This document shows, piece after piece, positions 5,599-5,943 of a stretch of DNA of 5,943 nucleotides. The position numbers and the translations under genes were made by a program. How positions within the stretch are numbered: position 1 is the first letter of the stretch; each line of letters starts with the position of its first letter. Below the pieces are notes generated by a model. That model saw nothing but the letters and a program-made list of their open reading frames with translations. It made no database searches and was not told the DNA's origin. The DNA is from Methanosarcinaceae archaeon (GTDB lineage Archaea > Halobacteriota > Methanosarcinia > Methanosarcinales > Methanosarcinaceae), in assembly GCA_020793555.1 (NCBI GenBank), contig DQIO01000175.1, positions 1 through 5,943 on the forward strand, written 5' to 3'.

Positions 5599-5667
5599 AG
5601 TATAGTTGTTACAATTTATTGGTAACGGAGGAACGCGCCGCCTGCGACGTGTTGTAATGTCGTTCTA

Positions 5668-5734
5668 GTGTCATGTCAACGATACAAGATCGTCAATATA
5701 TGATTTGACACGGTCCAATTTTCGAGTTTTTTTT
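5668..5734 (+). other. Structured element with T-tract, possible small RNA or terminator
   Basis: GTGTCA (5668-5673) can pair with TGACAC (5706-5711), or alternatively TGTCAA (5674-5679) with TTGACA (5705-5710). Inside lies CGAT-acaag-ATCG (5680-5692). About 15 nt further on is a run of eight Ts (5727-5734). This is the shape of a small structured RNA 3' end or a stand-alone terminator. No promoter is clear and no RNA family is recognised. Confidence 0.25.
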
Positions 5735-5736
5735 AA

Positions 5737-5786
5737 GACGCTGATTCACACAGATTTACGCTGATTTAAGGTTGCATCTGCGTCTA
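5737..5786. repeat. ACGCTGATTT-type dispersed repeat
   Basis: ACGCTGATT occurs at 5738-5746 and again at 5758-5766, a 20-bp period with CACACAGATTT between them. It is followed by CATCTGCGTCT (5775-5785), which can fold back imperfectly on AGACGCTGAT at 5736-5745. Short repeats of this type are widespread in intergenic regions of environmental microbes. No function is known to me. Confidence 0.55.
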
Positions 5787-5892
5787 ATATATTTGTTGAG
5801 ACTACTGTATTTTGAAACTGGTTGATAATTATCTATATGCCCTATAATAAACACTTTAAAGTTGACGCAACACTAGTAGAATCTCTCCAATC

Positions 5893-5943
5893 CATCCCCC
5901 AAAACCGCAATATTTTCCAACCCGCATTCCCCCAATCCCGCAT
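5893..5943. repeat. Dispersed border repeat, copy D, cut by the window edge
   Basis: Aligns without gaps to 2915-2965 of copy C (about 39 of 51 identical). On the minus strand it reads GECGLENIAVLGDGLE and then RFY and a stop, the same frame as FGECGLRNITFLG in copy C, which suggests a shared coding origin. It continues beyond the right end. Confidence 0.6.

Larger units (their letters stand above)
5337..5943. other. Gene-free, repeat-rich right flank
   Basis: No gene is supported in about 600 bp. A 62-codon minus-strand frame over 5384-5572 is only a translation of the CACAGAG-type repeat. The stretch contains small hairpins (TTATACT/AGTATAA at 5449-5470; AAAAAGCA/TGCTTTTT at 5581-5598), the long hairpin repeat, the GC-rich motif at 5630-5650, a structured element with a T-tract, an ACGCTGATTT-type repeat and border-repeat copy D. 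Confidence 0.6.

Overview
The window looks like an accessory island of an AT-rich archaeon, most likely a methanogen of the Methanosarcinales type. That assignment is an inference. It rests on the archaeal style of the small RHH antitoxin, on AT-rich TATA-like boxes 20-35 bp upstream of probable transcript starts, on the weak or absent Shine-Dalgarno signal at some starts, and on the large share of dispersed repeats and gene remnants. No rRNA, tRNA or core housekeeping gene is present to confirm it.

Layout, left to right on the + strand. Bases 1-83 hold a diverged dispersed repeat (copy A). Bases 91-177 are the control region of a toxin-antitoxin operon, with three tandem 9-bp units and a 12-bp palindrome. 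An intact antitoxin (178-372) overlaps a RelE/ParE-type toxin gene that starts at 362. The toxin gene is cut after codon 70 by a complete 1884-bp IS1182-type insertion sequence (574-2457). The element has perfect 15-bp terminal inverted repeats and a 4-bp ATCG target duplication. Removing the element and one ATCG copy rejoins the toxin frame exactly into a 91-codon gene ending at 2525.

Bases 2526-3461 carry no intact gene. They hold two further copies of the dispersed repeat (B at 2655-2727, C at about 2901-3101). On the minus strand there is a short remnant whose sequence resembles the N-terminus of a type I restriction HsdR subunit.

Bases 3462-5336 are a two-gene operon: an AAA15/ABC-type ATPase (COG1106, RloA/AbiLi-like) followed 21 bp later by a RloB/AbiLii-like TOPRIM protein. 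This pair matches the layout of AbiL-type abortive-infection phage defence. Bases 5337-5943 are non-coding and repeat-rich: a CACAGAG-type long hairpin, an ACGCTGATTT-type repeat, a structured element ending in a T-tract, and copy D of the dispersed repeat running off the right edge.

Taken together, two defence or addiction cargoes (a TA pair and an AbiL-like pair) lie between diverged copies of the same border repeat, next to a decayed restriction gene. The TA toxin has been inactivated recently by the IS, because its halves still rejoin without a single lesion. The AbiL-like pair looks intact.
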